The notes under the pieces: model-generated
The model's input: the letters and a program-made list of their open reading frames with translations, nothing else
What the model was told of the DNA's origin: nothing
Database searches by the model: none
NCBI GenBank assembly: GCA_013139395.1
Contig: WTAX01000269.1
Span: 1 to 8,041, forward strand
DNA length: 8,041 nt
From: Gammaproteobacteria bacterium
Lineage (GTDB): Bacteria > Pseudomonadota > Gammaproteobacteria > GRL18
Direction of reading: 5' to 3'
Shown: positions 1 through 6,043 of the stretch, in pieces
Layout: each line of letters starts with the position of its first letter
Numbering within the stretch: position 1 is the stretch's first letter
Translations under genes and position numbers: made by a program

Positions 1-126
1 TCAGCAGATGAACAAGATGATGAGCTATTAAAAAAGACCTCTGCTCAGGTATTAAAAATGCAATTTTTAAATCGTCTTCAGGAAGAATGTCTGAACAAAG
101 AAGAAGATTTGGCTGACCAGCTTTAA
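1..126 (+). CDS. hscB: Co-chaperone HscB, C-terminal fragment
   Basis: This is the last 41 codons of an open frame that enters from the left edge and stops at TAA 124-126. HscB is the J-type co-chaperone that brings IscU to HscA and stimulates HscA ATPase during iron-sulfur cluster transfer. The J domain with its HPD motif would lie outside the window. What remains is charged and helical, and its MQFLNRLQEE stretch resembles the C-terminal helical IscU-binding domain of E. coli HscB (MMFLDKL in the same place). Identification rests on this similarity and on its position directly before hscA, the normal order in isc operons. A 62-base gap separates it from hscA, with no clear terminator in it. 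Confidence 0.85.
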   Translation, partial: SADEQDDELLKKTSAQVLKMQFLNRLQEECLNKEEDLADQL

Positions 127-188
127 ATGTACCTTAACCTTTAAACCTAATGATTTTTATAACGACAACCACAAGATAGTATCAATAT

Positions 189-2069
189 ATGGCTTTATTA
201 CAAATTTCAGAACCTGGACAAACAACCGCACCTCATCAGCATAAGCTGGCGATAGGTATTGATCTGGGCACCACTAATTCATTGGTTGCCAGCCTGAAAA
301 GCGGTATGGCAGAAACCATTGCTGACGAAGATGGTCATCATTTACTACCTTCTGTGGTACAGTTTTTGGGTAAAAATAATAGTTTATATCAAACAGATGT
401 CGGTCATCAGGCTCAGAAAAACGCGTCTAGAGATCCCTTAAATACCATTATCTCAGTGAAGCGTTATATGGGACGTGGACTGGAAGATATTAAAAAACAT
501 TCAATTTATAATTTTGTTACTGAAGAGGACTCTGTCGTTCCTCGAATTCGTACCATTGCCGGAGATGTGAGTGCTGTTGAAGTTTCAGCGGAAATTCTTA
601 AAAAACTCAAACAGCGCGCAGTTGATGCCTTAGGCGGCGACCTTACTGGTGCAGTGATTACCGTGCCTGCTTATTTTGATGATGCACAGCGTCAGGCAAC
701 TAAAGATGCCGCCAAATTAGCCGGCTTAAACGTGTTGCGCTTAATTAATGAGCCAACCGCAGCAGCCGTTGCCTATGGACTTGATAGCGGCAGTGAAGGT
801 ATTCATGTCATCTATGATTTAGGAGGAGGGACATTTGATATCTCTATTCTTAAACTCACTAAAGGCGTCTTTGAAGTACTTGCCACTGCAGGTGATTCTG
901 CTTTGGGTGGTGATGATTTAGATCATGCTATTACCGACTGGATTCTGGCAGAAGCTCAAATTAATGATCCGGATGCCGCCTTATTACGTACCATACTGGA
1001 TGCCGCCAGACAGGCAAAAGAAACACTTAGTGAGCAAGATAGTGCGTCTTTAGCCGTTGAATTGCCTGATGGCAGTATTTGGGAAAATAAATTATCCCTA
1101 CAGCAATTTGAAAAATTAATTAAGCCGCTGATCAGAAAAACACTGGTTCCATGTCGTCGGACTTTACGCGATGCGAATATAGAAACAGATGATATTCAGG
1201 GTGTCGTCATGGTAGGTGGTTCTACCCGTGTGCCGTTAGTGCGTCAGATGGTGGGAGAATTTTTTGCAACTGAGCCATTAGTCAATATCGATCCGGATAA
1301 AGTGGTCGCTATTGGTGCCGCTCGTCAGGCTGATGTTCTGGTGGGTAACAAATCAGATGAAGACATGCTGTTACTTGATGTAACACCATTATCTCTGGGA
1401 CTGGAAACAATGGGAGGACTGTCCGAAAAAGTTATTCACCGCAACACGACTATTCCCGTTTCCCGTGCTCAGGACTTTACTACATTTAAAGATGGCCAGA
1501 CAGCCATGGCGATTCATGTTGTTCAGGGTGAACGTGAATTGATCAGTGATTGCCGCTCATTAGCTCGTTTTGAATTAAGAGGCATTCCGCCGATGGTTGC
1601 CGGAGCAGCCAGAATTCGCGTCACCTTTCAAATAGATGCTGATGGTTTATTATCGGTCTCAGCGAGAGAAGAAACCTCGGGCGTTGAAAGCCGCATTCAG
1701 GTTAAACCGTCTTATGGTCTCAGTGATGGTGAGATTGAAAGCATGTTAAAAGACTCTTTCAGCTATGCACAAGATGATATTGATGCACGTAAATTAAGAG
1801 AAGAACAAGTTGAAGCTGGGCGCGTGGTGGAAGCATTGCAAGCAGCCCTGGTTGAAGATGGTGAAGCCTTGCTTGCAGCTGATGAGCGCTCAGCGATTCG
1901 TCAGGCAATTGATGAATTAATCGAAATCAGCAAAGGTTCTGAACAGCGTGCGATTAAATTAAAAATTGAATCGGTTGATAAAATAAGTGCAGAATTTGCA
2001 CAACGTCGTATGGATGCCAGTATTAATAAGGCATTGGCGGGGAAAAAAGTAAATGAACTTAATCAATAA
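189..2069 (+). CDS. hscA: Fe-S cluster assembly Hsp70 chaperone HscA
   Basis: HscA is a specialised cytoplasmic Hsp70 that binds the LPPVK motif of IscU and uses ATP, with HscB, to promote [2Fe-2S] transfer to acceptor proteins. The 626-residue product is close to the 616 of E. coli. Its first ten residues, [10 protein letters not shown], are the typical HscA start and distinguish it from DnaK. The nucleotide-binding domain (about 1-385) shows phosphate-1 IDLGTTNS (24-31), [12 protein letters not shown] (187-198), phosphate-2 [11 protein letters not shown] (209-219) and the adenosine motif [12 protein letters not shown] (340-351). The interdomain linker is [13 protein letters not shown] (394-406), followed by the beta substrate-binding domain to about 515 and a helical lid to the end. 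No key motif is missing. The ATG has only a poor Shine-Dalgarno match upstream, but the conserved N-terminus supports it. The gene is followed 22 bases later by fdx. Confidence 0.98.
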   Translation: MALLQISEPGQTTAPHQHKLAIGIDLGTTNSLVASLKSGMAETIADEDGHHLLPSVVQFLGKNNSLYQTDVGHQAQKNASRDPLNTIISVKRYMGRGLEDIKKHSIYNFVTEEDSVVPRIRTIAGDVSAVEVSAEILKKLKQRAVDALGGDLTGAVITVPAYFDDAQRQATKDAAKLAGLNVLRLINEPTAAAVAYGLDSGSEGIHVIYDLGGGTFDISILKLTKGVFEVLATAGDSALGGDDLDHAITDWILAEAQINDPDAALLRTILDAARQAKETLSEQDSASLAVELPDGSIWENKLSLQQFEKLIKPLIRKTLVPCRRTLRDANIETDDIQGVVMVGGSTRVPLVRQMVGEFFATEPLVNIDPDKVVAIGAARQADVLVGNKSDEDMLLLDVTPLSLGLETMGGLSEKVIHRNTTIPVSRAQDFTTFKDGQTAMAIHVVQGERELISDCRSLARFELRGIPPMVAGAARIRVTFQIDADGLLSVSAREETSGVESRIQVKPSYGLSDGEIESMLKDSFSYAQDDIDARKLREEQVEAGRVVEALQAALVEDGEALLAADERSAIRQAIDELIEISKGSEQRAIKLKIESVDKISAEFAQRRMDASINKALAGKKVNELNQ

Positions 2070-2091
2070 GTTAAAGAGTAAAGGCTAGAAA

Positions 2092-2430
2092 ATGACTAAA
2101 TTAATCTTTTTACCTCATGAAGAAATTTGCCCGGAAGGTGCAGTAATTGAAGTAGAACCCGGCATTACCATCTGTGATGCTGCTATTGAAAATGATATTG
2201 AAATTGAACATGCCTGTGAAAAATCCTGTGCCTGTACCACCTGTCATGTGATTGTTCGGGAAGGCTTTGATTCACTCGAAGAAGCAACAGAAACGGAAGA
2301 AGATTATCTGGATAAAGCCTGGGGTGTTGAGCCTGATTCTCGTTTGAGCTGTCAAGCTGTTGTTGCTGATGAAGATCTGGTGATAGAAATACCAAAGTAC
2401 ACCATTAATATGGTTTCTGAAAACCATTAA
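2092..2430 (+). CDS. fdx: ISC-type [2Fe-2S] ferredoxin
   Basis: This is the adrenodoxin-like ferredoxin of the ISC system, a soluble one-electron carrier thought to provide electrons for cluster assembly on IscU. The product has 112 residues, against 111 in E. coli. The cluster ligands are visible as Cys42, Cys48 and Cys51 in the block HACEKSCACTTCH (40-52), with Cys87 in SRLSCQA. The extra Cys46, conserved and non-ligating in E. coli Fdx, is also present. The downstream IPKYTINM (100-107) matches the E. coli C-terminal region (IPRYTIN). The protein is strongly acidic, as expected for this family. It lies 22 bases after hscA and 34 before iscX, consistent with one transcript. A weak purine-rich ribosome binding site (AAAGG, near 2080) precedes the ATG. 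Confidence 0.98.
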   Translation: MTKLIFLPHEEICPEGAVIEVEPGITICDAAIENDIEIEHACEKSCACTTCHVIVREGFDSLEEATETEEDYLDKAWGVEPDSRLSCQAVVADEDLVIEIPKYTINMVSENH

Positions 2431-2464
2431 GTTGTGTCATTGAATTTTATAGGGGAGAAATGTT

Positions 2465-2665
2465 ATGGGAATTAGATGGACAGATATCCATGAGATTGTT
2501 ATTGAGTTGGATGAAAAATATCCAGATGTGGATCCTCAGTATGTCAACTTTCCAGATCTGATGTCATGGGTTTTAGCCCTTGATGGATTTGAAGAAACAG
2601 AAGAGCACTGTGGTGAAAAAATTCTTGAGGCCATTCAGATGACATGGATTAAAGATAGAGAATAG
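2465..2665 (+). CDS. iscX: Fe-S assembly modulator IscX
   Basis: IscX (YfhJ) is a small acidic protein that binds the cysteine desulfurase IscS, competes with frataxin CyaY, and has been proposed as an iron-dependent regulator or iron donor. The product has 66 residues, exactly the E. coli length. The family features are WTD (5-7), DVDP (21-24) and the C-terminal helix EKILEAI (51-57) followed by Trp61. The start is well supported: AGGGGAG at 2451-2457 lies 7 bases before ATG 2465. Another ATG at 2460 is in a different frame and too close to the ribosome site. This is the last gene of the isc operon, and a terminator-like hairpin follows 30 bases after its stop. Confidence 0.96.
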   Translation: MGIRWTDIHEIVIELDEKYPDVDPQYVNFPDLMSWVLALDGFEETEEHCGEKILEAIQMTWIKDRE

Positions 2666-2695
2666 ACTTTTTACCGTAACCATTTAATGATAATC

Positions 2696-2731
2696 AAACC
2701 CACTTTCTTAAAATATTGAGATAGTGGGTTT
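2696..2731 (+). terminator. Terminator-like hairpin after the isc operon
   Basis: A perfect 9-base inverted repeat, AAACCCACT (2696-2704) and AGTGGGTTT (2723-2731), is seen directly. The stem can extend inward past one T-T mismatch with three more pairs (TCT 2706-2708 with AGA 2719-2721), leaving a loop of about 10 bases. The 3' side continues AGTGTTTCT, only a broken T run, so the element may be a leaky rho-independent terminator. Its place between iscX and rlmN, where two conserved gene blocks meet, supports a transcription boundary. Confidence 0.6.
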
Positions 2732-2745
2732 AGTGTTTCTATAGA
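2716..2745 (+). promoter_or_regulatory. Possible sigma70 promoter for rlmN
   Basis: TTGAGA (2716-2721) and TATAGA (2740-2745) are separated by 18 bases and each differs from the sigma70 consensus at two positions. If used, transcription would begin around 2752, almost at the rlmN ATG at 2755. The -35 box lies in the loop and 3' arm of the terminator-like hairpin. The region is AT-rich, so a chance match is quite possible. Confidence 0.25.
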
Positions 2746-2754
2746 TATAAAAAT

Positions 2755-3921
2755 ATGAATTCAAATTCCAATAATACAATTTCAGAATCAAGTCCGGCAA
2801 AAATCAATTTGTTAGGTTATGATTTGGCGCATATGAAAGCTTTTTTTAGCGAAATGGGTGAAAAACCCTTTCGTGCCGTACAAGTGCTTAAATGGATTCA
2901 TCAGTTTGGTGTCGATGATTTTGCGCAAATGAGTAATGTCAGCCAGGCATTACGCAAAAAACTGGCGGATATTGCTGAGATAAAAGCGCCGGAAATTATA
3001 ATGGAACAAAAGGCCGGTGACGGCACCATAAAATGGTTGATGCGTCTGGATGGCGGCAATAGTATTGAAACGGTTTTTATTCCTGAGGATAATCGGGGTA
3101 CATTATGTGTGTCATCACAGGTGGGTTGCGCCTTAGATTGTGGCTTTTGTTCAACAGCCAAACAGGGTTTTAATCGAAATCTAAGCAGTGCTGAAATTAT
3201 AGCCCAGTTGTGGGTCGCTAATCGAACCTTGAATCAATTTGCATCAAGAGATGAAGATGACCTGGCTGTTGAGAAGAAATCTGCACTTTCAGGTGTCCAG
3301 GATTCTAAGCGTCGTGTTATCACCAATGTGGTTTTAATGGGCATGGGCGAGCCGCTGCTGAATTTTGATAATGTAGTTGAAGCAATTCATCTAATGTTGG
3401 AAGATCATGCCTATGGTTTGTCAAAACGCCGGGTCACTATTAGCACTGCAGGTGTTGTTCCGGCATTGAAACGATTACGTGAAGAGTGTGATGTTAGTCT
3501 GGCAATTTCATTACATGCACCCAATGATAAAATTCGTGATCAGATAGTACCATTGAATAAAAAATACCCGATTAAGGAATTATTAGACGCGTGTCAATAT
3601 TATTTCAAAGGTGATACGAAAAAGAAGCAGTTTACCATTGAATATGTTATGTTAGCAGGGATCAATGACAGTGAGACAAATGCACGTGAATTAGCGGCTT
3701 TATTAAAAAAACTACCATGTAAAATTAATCTGATACCGTTTAATCCATTCCCTGATAGTGAATTTGCTTGTTCAAAGATACAAACGATTAATCGTTTCAA
3801 AGATATTCTGTACAAAGCCGGCTATGTTGCTGTAGTACGAAAAACACGAGGTGAAGATATTGACGCGGCCTGTGGACAACTGGCGGGTAAAGTAATAGAC
3901 AAGAGCAGGCGTGTGATTTAA
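2755..3921 (+). CDS. rlmN: Dual-specificity rRNA/tRNA adenine-C2 methyltransferase RlmN
   Basis: RlmN is a cytoplasmic radical-SAM enzyme that makes m2A at A2503 of 23S rRNA and at A37 of a subset of tRNAs. The product has 388 residues (E. coli 384). The [4Fe-4S] ligands are Cys125, Cys129 and Cys132 in GCALDCGFC. The two cysteines of the ping-pong methyl transfer are Cys118 (TLCVS) and Cys373 (DAACGQL). MGMGEP (195-200), ISLHAPND (251-258) and RKTRGEDIDAACGQLAG (362-378) are also present. Compared with my recall of the E. coli protein, there is an extra segment of about 19 charged residues around 159-187 and a shorter C-terminal tail. ATG 2755 is the first in-frame start after an upstream TAG at 2731, and KINLL (16-20) aligns with the E. 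coli N-terminus. No Shine-Dalgarno is visible. ndk, often found just upstream, is missing. Confidence 0.97.
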   Translation: MNSNSNNTISESSPAKINLLGYDLAHMKAFFSEMGEKPFRAVQVLKWIHQFGVDDFAQMSNVSQALRKKLADIAEIKAPEIIMEQKAGDGTIKWLMRLDGGNSIETVFIPEDNRGTLCVSSQVGCALDCGFCSTAKQGFNRNLSSAEIIAQLWVANRTLNQFASRDEDDLAVEKKSALSGVQDSKRRVITNVVLMGMGEPLLNFDNVVEAIHLMLEDHAYGLSKRRVTISTAGVVPALKRLREECDVSLAISLHAPNDKIRDQIVPLNKKYPIKELLDACQYYFKGDTKKKQFTIEYVMLAGINDSETNARELAALLKKLPCKINLIPFNPFPDSEFACSKIQTINRFKDILYKAGYVAVVRKTRGEDIDAACGQLAGKVIDKSRRVI

Positions 3922-4011
3922 ACACTGGCATTATAACTAAGAGATTCACGGAATCATCACTTTATATCATTATTCATTAATAACAGCAATGAAACTATGT
4001 GTACAAAAAAT

Positions 4012-4016
4012 AGGAA
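4012..4016 (+). promoter_or_regulatory. Ribosome binding site deciding the pilW start
   Basis: AGGAA at 4012-4016 lies 10 bases upstream of ATG 4027. The earlier in-frame ATG at 3997 has only AT-rich sequence before it. This supports the downstream start, which also puts the lipoprotein signal at the N-terminus. Confidence 0.55.
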
Positions 4017-4026
4017 AATCAACTCA

Positions 4027-4833
4027 ATGAAAAAGGTATTAATCGGTTTATTTTCTGTTTATGTATTAACGGCCTGTCAAACTACAGCGATTGATTCAAG
4101 TGAGCTTGGTGATGAAGCTGGTCTAAGTACACAATACTCTGAAGGTAAAGTATCAGGAAAAACAGCAGCGGATATCAATACTCAACTGGGCGCTGGTTAT
4201 ATTGCTAACGGTCGATATGATCGTGCTTTGATTAAACTATCTAAAGCCATTCGGCAAGATCCCGATCATGCATTGGCGCACAATTATTTAGGGGTGTTAT
4301 TTAGCCGTCTTGAGCGTCCGGAAAAAGCCAATATACAATTTCAAAAATCAATACAACTTTCGCCGGGAGATTCTACAATTTTAAATAATTATGCCCTTTT
4401 TTTATGTGAGCAGAAAAAGTTTGATAAAGCACAAAGAGTATTTAAAAAAGTCATCAACAATCCACTGTATATTAATCGTGCAGGGGCTTACCAAAGTGCA
4501 GCATGGTGTGCATTAGAGAATCATGATCTCCAGGCATCAGAAAAACTATACAAACAAGCTGTGGCAATGGAACCTGATTTGCCGCGTTCTCTTCTTGGTC
4601 TGGCAAAAATTAATTATAAAAAAGGCAACTATAAGTATGCCTGGAGGTATTTTGAGCGTTTTGATAAAAATATGGCACCTGATGCGGATGCCCTCTGGTT
4701 AGGAATTAACATTCTCAATAAACTTGATTACCCGGATAAAAACAAATTATCCAGTTATAAACTCCTGCTAAAGAGTAAATTCCCGGATACAGATGAAACT
4801 AAATGGCTATATCAAGGGAAACAGGAATATTAA
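4027..4833 (+). CDS. pilW: Type IV pilus biogenesis/stability TPR lipoprotein PilW/PilF
   Basis: PilW (PilF in Pseudomonas) is an outer-membrane lipoprotein needed for assembly and localisation of the PilQ secretin. The chosen start at 4027 gives 268 residues beginning MKKVLIGLFS, a lipoprotein signal with lipobox LTAC and acylated Cys17. Gln at +2 argues for outer-membrane sorting. The in-frame ATG at 3997 would add ten polar residues before the signal. TPR-like helices run from about 47 to 218, with repeat signatures GAGYIANGRYDRALIKLSKA (55-74), YLGVLFSRLERPEKA, NYALFLCEQKKFDKA (121-135), the fourth unit near 153-184 and a fifth near 185-218. NNYALFLCEQKKF resembles the NNYGGFLYEQKRY segment recalled from PilF. 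Position between rlmN and rodZ is the usual one in pilus-bearing gammaproteobacteria. A 105-base gap precedes it, and rodZ follows at once. Confidence 0.9.
   Translation: MKKVLIGLFSVYVLTACQTTAIDSSELGDEAGLSTQYSEGKVSGKTAADINTQLGAGYIANGRYDRALIKLSKAIRQDPDHALAHNYLGVLFSRLERPEKANIQFQKSIQLSPGDSTILNNYALFLCEQKKFDKAQRVFKKVINNPLYINRAGAYQSAAWCALENHDLQASEKLYKQAVAMEPDLPRSLLGLAKINYKKGNYKYAWRYFERFDKNMAPDADALWLGINILNKLDYPDKNKLSSYKLLLKSKFPDTDETKWLYQGKQEY
4823..4827 (+). promoter_or_regulatory. Ribosome binding site deciding the rodZ start
   Basis: AGGAA at 4823-4827, inside the last codons of pilW, lies 8 bases before the in-frame TTG at 4836. The alternative ATG at 4803 has no Shine-Dalgarno-like sequence upstream. 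The site predicts translation of rodZ coupled to pilW, with the stop of one 2 bases before the start of the other. Confidence 0.6.
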
Positions 4834-4835
4834 TT

Positions 4836-5936
4836 TTGGAACAACAATCAGAACAACAAGAACTTAAAGATATTATTGCTTCTAGAGAGGATGGCTTCGG
4901 GTTTCTTTTTAAACAGGCACGTAATGAAAAAAAACTGGGTATTGAAGATGTCGCCCGAGAATTACGTCTTGATAAGAAAATTATATTAGCGCTGGAAAGT
5001 GAAGACCATACACAATTACCTGTTTCTGCTTTTGTCTGCGGTTATATTAGAAATTATGCTAAATTCTTAAATATTCAACCAGAACCATTAATAGAATATT
5101 ATAAAAAAGAGCGTAATGAGGATAGTCTTGAACCTCAATTAAAAATTAGAAAAAAAATACGTAATCAAAGTAATTCTCTTTTATCGGCTTTAATGATGCC
5201 GCTTTTTTCGTTACTTATCTTTGCCGCTTTAATGATGGGAGGATGGCAGCTTTGGTCTTATCTATCAACAGCTTACCTGGCTAATGAGAGTCAACAACAA
5301 GAGTCAATGTTGTCTGATGCAGGCAATGATGATTTAAATCATGATGAATCAGACACTTTATTATTACCTGAAATTGATGCGTCCTATGATTTGCCGGCAG
5401 GTGAAGAGGTAATAGAGAAAGACAGCAGCATTAAGGAAGAGCAAACGGGAACAGATATTTCTTTGCCAATAGATAATGTTTCACAGGAAGAAAATGTGCT
5501 GCACACTGAAAGTGCTTTACCATCTGAAGTGGCTTTACCGGCTGAAGGCTTTACACCAGCTGAAGGCTCCTTACCAGCACCCGCGGAAGAAGCTGCAGCG
5601 ACTAGTGCTGTTTTGAATGCTTCTGTTAATCGTGCCCCTATTGAGATGCCGGCGGTATCTGCTTTAGCAGATGACTCAGTTTCTTCGTCGTTTAAAGCCA
5701 ATCAATTAGTGATGAAATTTACCGGCAATTCATGGGTTAGCATTAAAGACGCTGATAATAAAATCCTTTCATCCGGTCTTATAAAATCAGGAAAAATACT
5801 TCACATGGACGGCAAACTACCTTATAAAGTGTTTTTAGGCGATGCCAGAATGGTGACAATTAGTATTAATGGTCATGTTTTTGATCATTCAAGCTATATA
5901 AATGACAAAAATGTTGCTCGATTTAAGGTAAAATAA
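4836..5936 (+). CDS. rodZ: Cytoskeleton protein RodZ
   Basis: RodZ is a bitopic inner-membrane protein that binds MreB and links it to the elongation machinery for rod shape. From TTG 4836 the product has 366 residues (E. coli 337). A RodZ-type helix-turn-helix domain occupies about 22-88, with LFKQARNEKKLGIEDVARELRL (24-45) and FVCGYIRNYAKFL (66-78), the latter matching the E. coli FLRGYIRSYARLV. A basic stretch, KIRKKIRN, precedes one membrane span at about 113-138. A long acidic, Pro/Ala-rich periplasmic linker (about 150-285) follows, and a C-terminal DUF4115-like beta domain (about 288-366) contains GNSWVSIKDADNKIL. The ATG at 4803 would add 11 residues and overlap pilW by 31 bases, but lacks a ribosome site. 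In many relatives ispG follows. Here the next gene is hisS, 107 bases on. Confidence 0.92.
   Translation: MEQQSEQQELKDIIASREDGFGFLFKQARNEKKLGIEDVARELRLDKKIILALESEDHTQLPVSAFVCGYIRNYAKFLNIQPEPLIEYYKKERNEDSLEPQLKIRKKIRNQSNSLLSALMMPLFSLLIFAALMMGGWQLWSYLSTAYLANESQQQESMLSDAGNDDLNHDESDTLLLPEIDASYDLPAGEEVIEKDSSIKEEQTGTDISLPIDNVSQEENVLHTESALPSEVALPAEGFTPAEGSLPAPAEEAAATSAVLNASVNRAPIEMPAVSALADDSVSSSFKANQLVMKFTGNSWVSIKDADNKILSSGLIKSGKILHMDGKLPYKVFLGDARMVTISINGHVFDHSSYINDKNVARFKVK
5514..5585 (+). repeat. Four imperfect 18-bp repeats in the rodZ linker
   Basis: Four successive six-codon units encode ALPSEV, ALPAEG, FTPAEG and SLPAPA, residues 227-250 of RodZ counted from TTG 4836. Units 2 and 3 are alike at DNA level, sharing GGCTGAAGGC and AGCTGAAGGC ends. 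The run lies in the disordered periplasmic linker, so unit number could vary between strains without breaking the folded domains. It probably arose by local duplication. Confidence 0.6.
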
Positions 5937-6030
5937 CCGCTTTTATTAATACCCCCTGTTTATTGATTAACAAATAGCATCTTAAAAACTCTACTTAACA
6001 CTTTTTAGTTTAAAACTCTTTATTTTAAGA

Positions 6031-6036
6031 GAAGGG
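6031..6036 (+). promoter_or_regulatory. Ribosome binding site for the TTG start of hisS
   Basis: GAAGGG at 6031-6036 lies 7 bases before TTG 6044. This strong purine-rich site supports initiation at TTG. The next in-frame ATG, in RGMNDILP, would cut off the conserved N-terminus. Confidence 0.7.
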
Positions 6037-6043
6037 AACAACA

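Noticed and set aside
127..144. Five-codon mini-frame (ATG 127 to TAA) after hscB
   Set aside because: It has no ribosome site of its own and no leader-peptide character. A frame this short is expected by chance.
2183..2395. Antisense frame of 70 codons inside fdx
   Set aside because: It lies wholly opposite a gene with all its cluster ligands intact. The Gln/His-rich product looks like a codon shadow.
3943..3955. Short hairpin GATTC-ACG-GAATC after rlmN
   Set aside because: The stem is only 5 bp and no T run follows, so it cannot be supported as a terminator or operator.
3922..4026. Promoter for pilW in the rlmN-pilW gap
   Set aside because: The gap has many AT-rich hexamers resembling -10 boxes, but I found no -35 match at 16-18 bases from one. 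It holds nothing else I can support.
5384..5701. Antisense frame of 105 codons opposite the rodZ linker
   Set aside because: It mirrors the Pro/Ala/Glu-rich linker of a firmly identified gene. Its product is low-complexity Ser/Ala-rich, and no ribosome site or separate context supports it.
5927..5945. Possible small terminator at the end of rodZ (AAGGT with ACCGCTT)
   Set aside because: Pairing needs a bulge and gives at most five weak pairs, and the T run is short. hisS may well be co-transcribed.
5963..6024. Promoter candidates before hisS (TTGATT at 5963, TTAACA at 5995 with TTTATT at 6019)
   Set aside because: The first has no -10 box at proper spacing. The second would start transcription within the ribosome binding site. 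AT-rich sequence makes such matches common.
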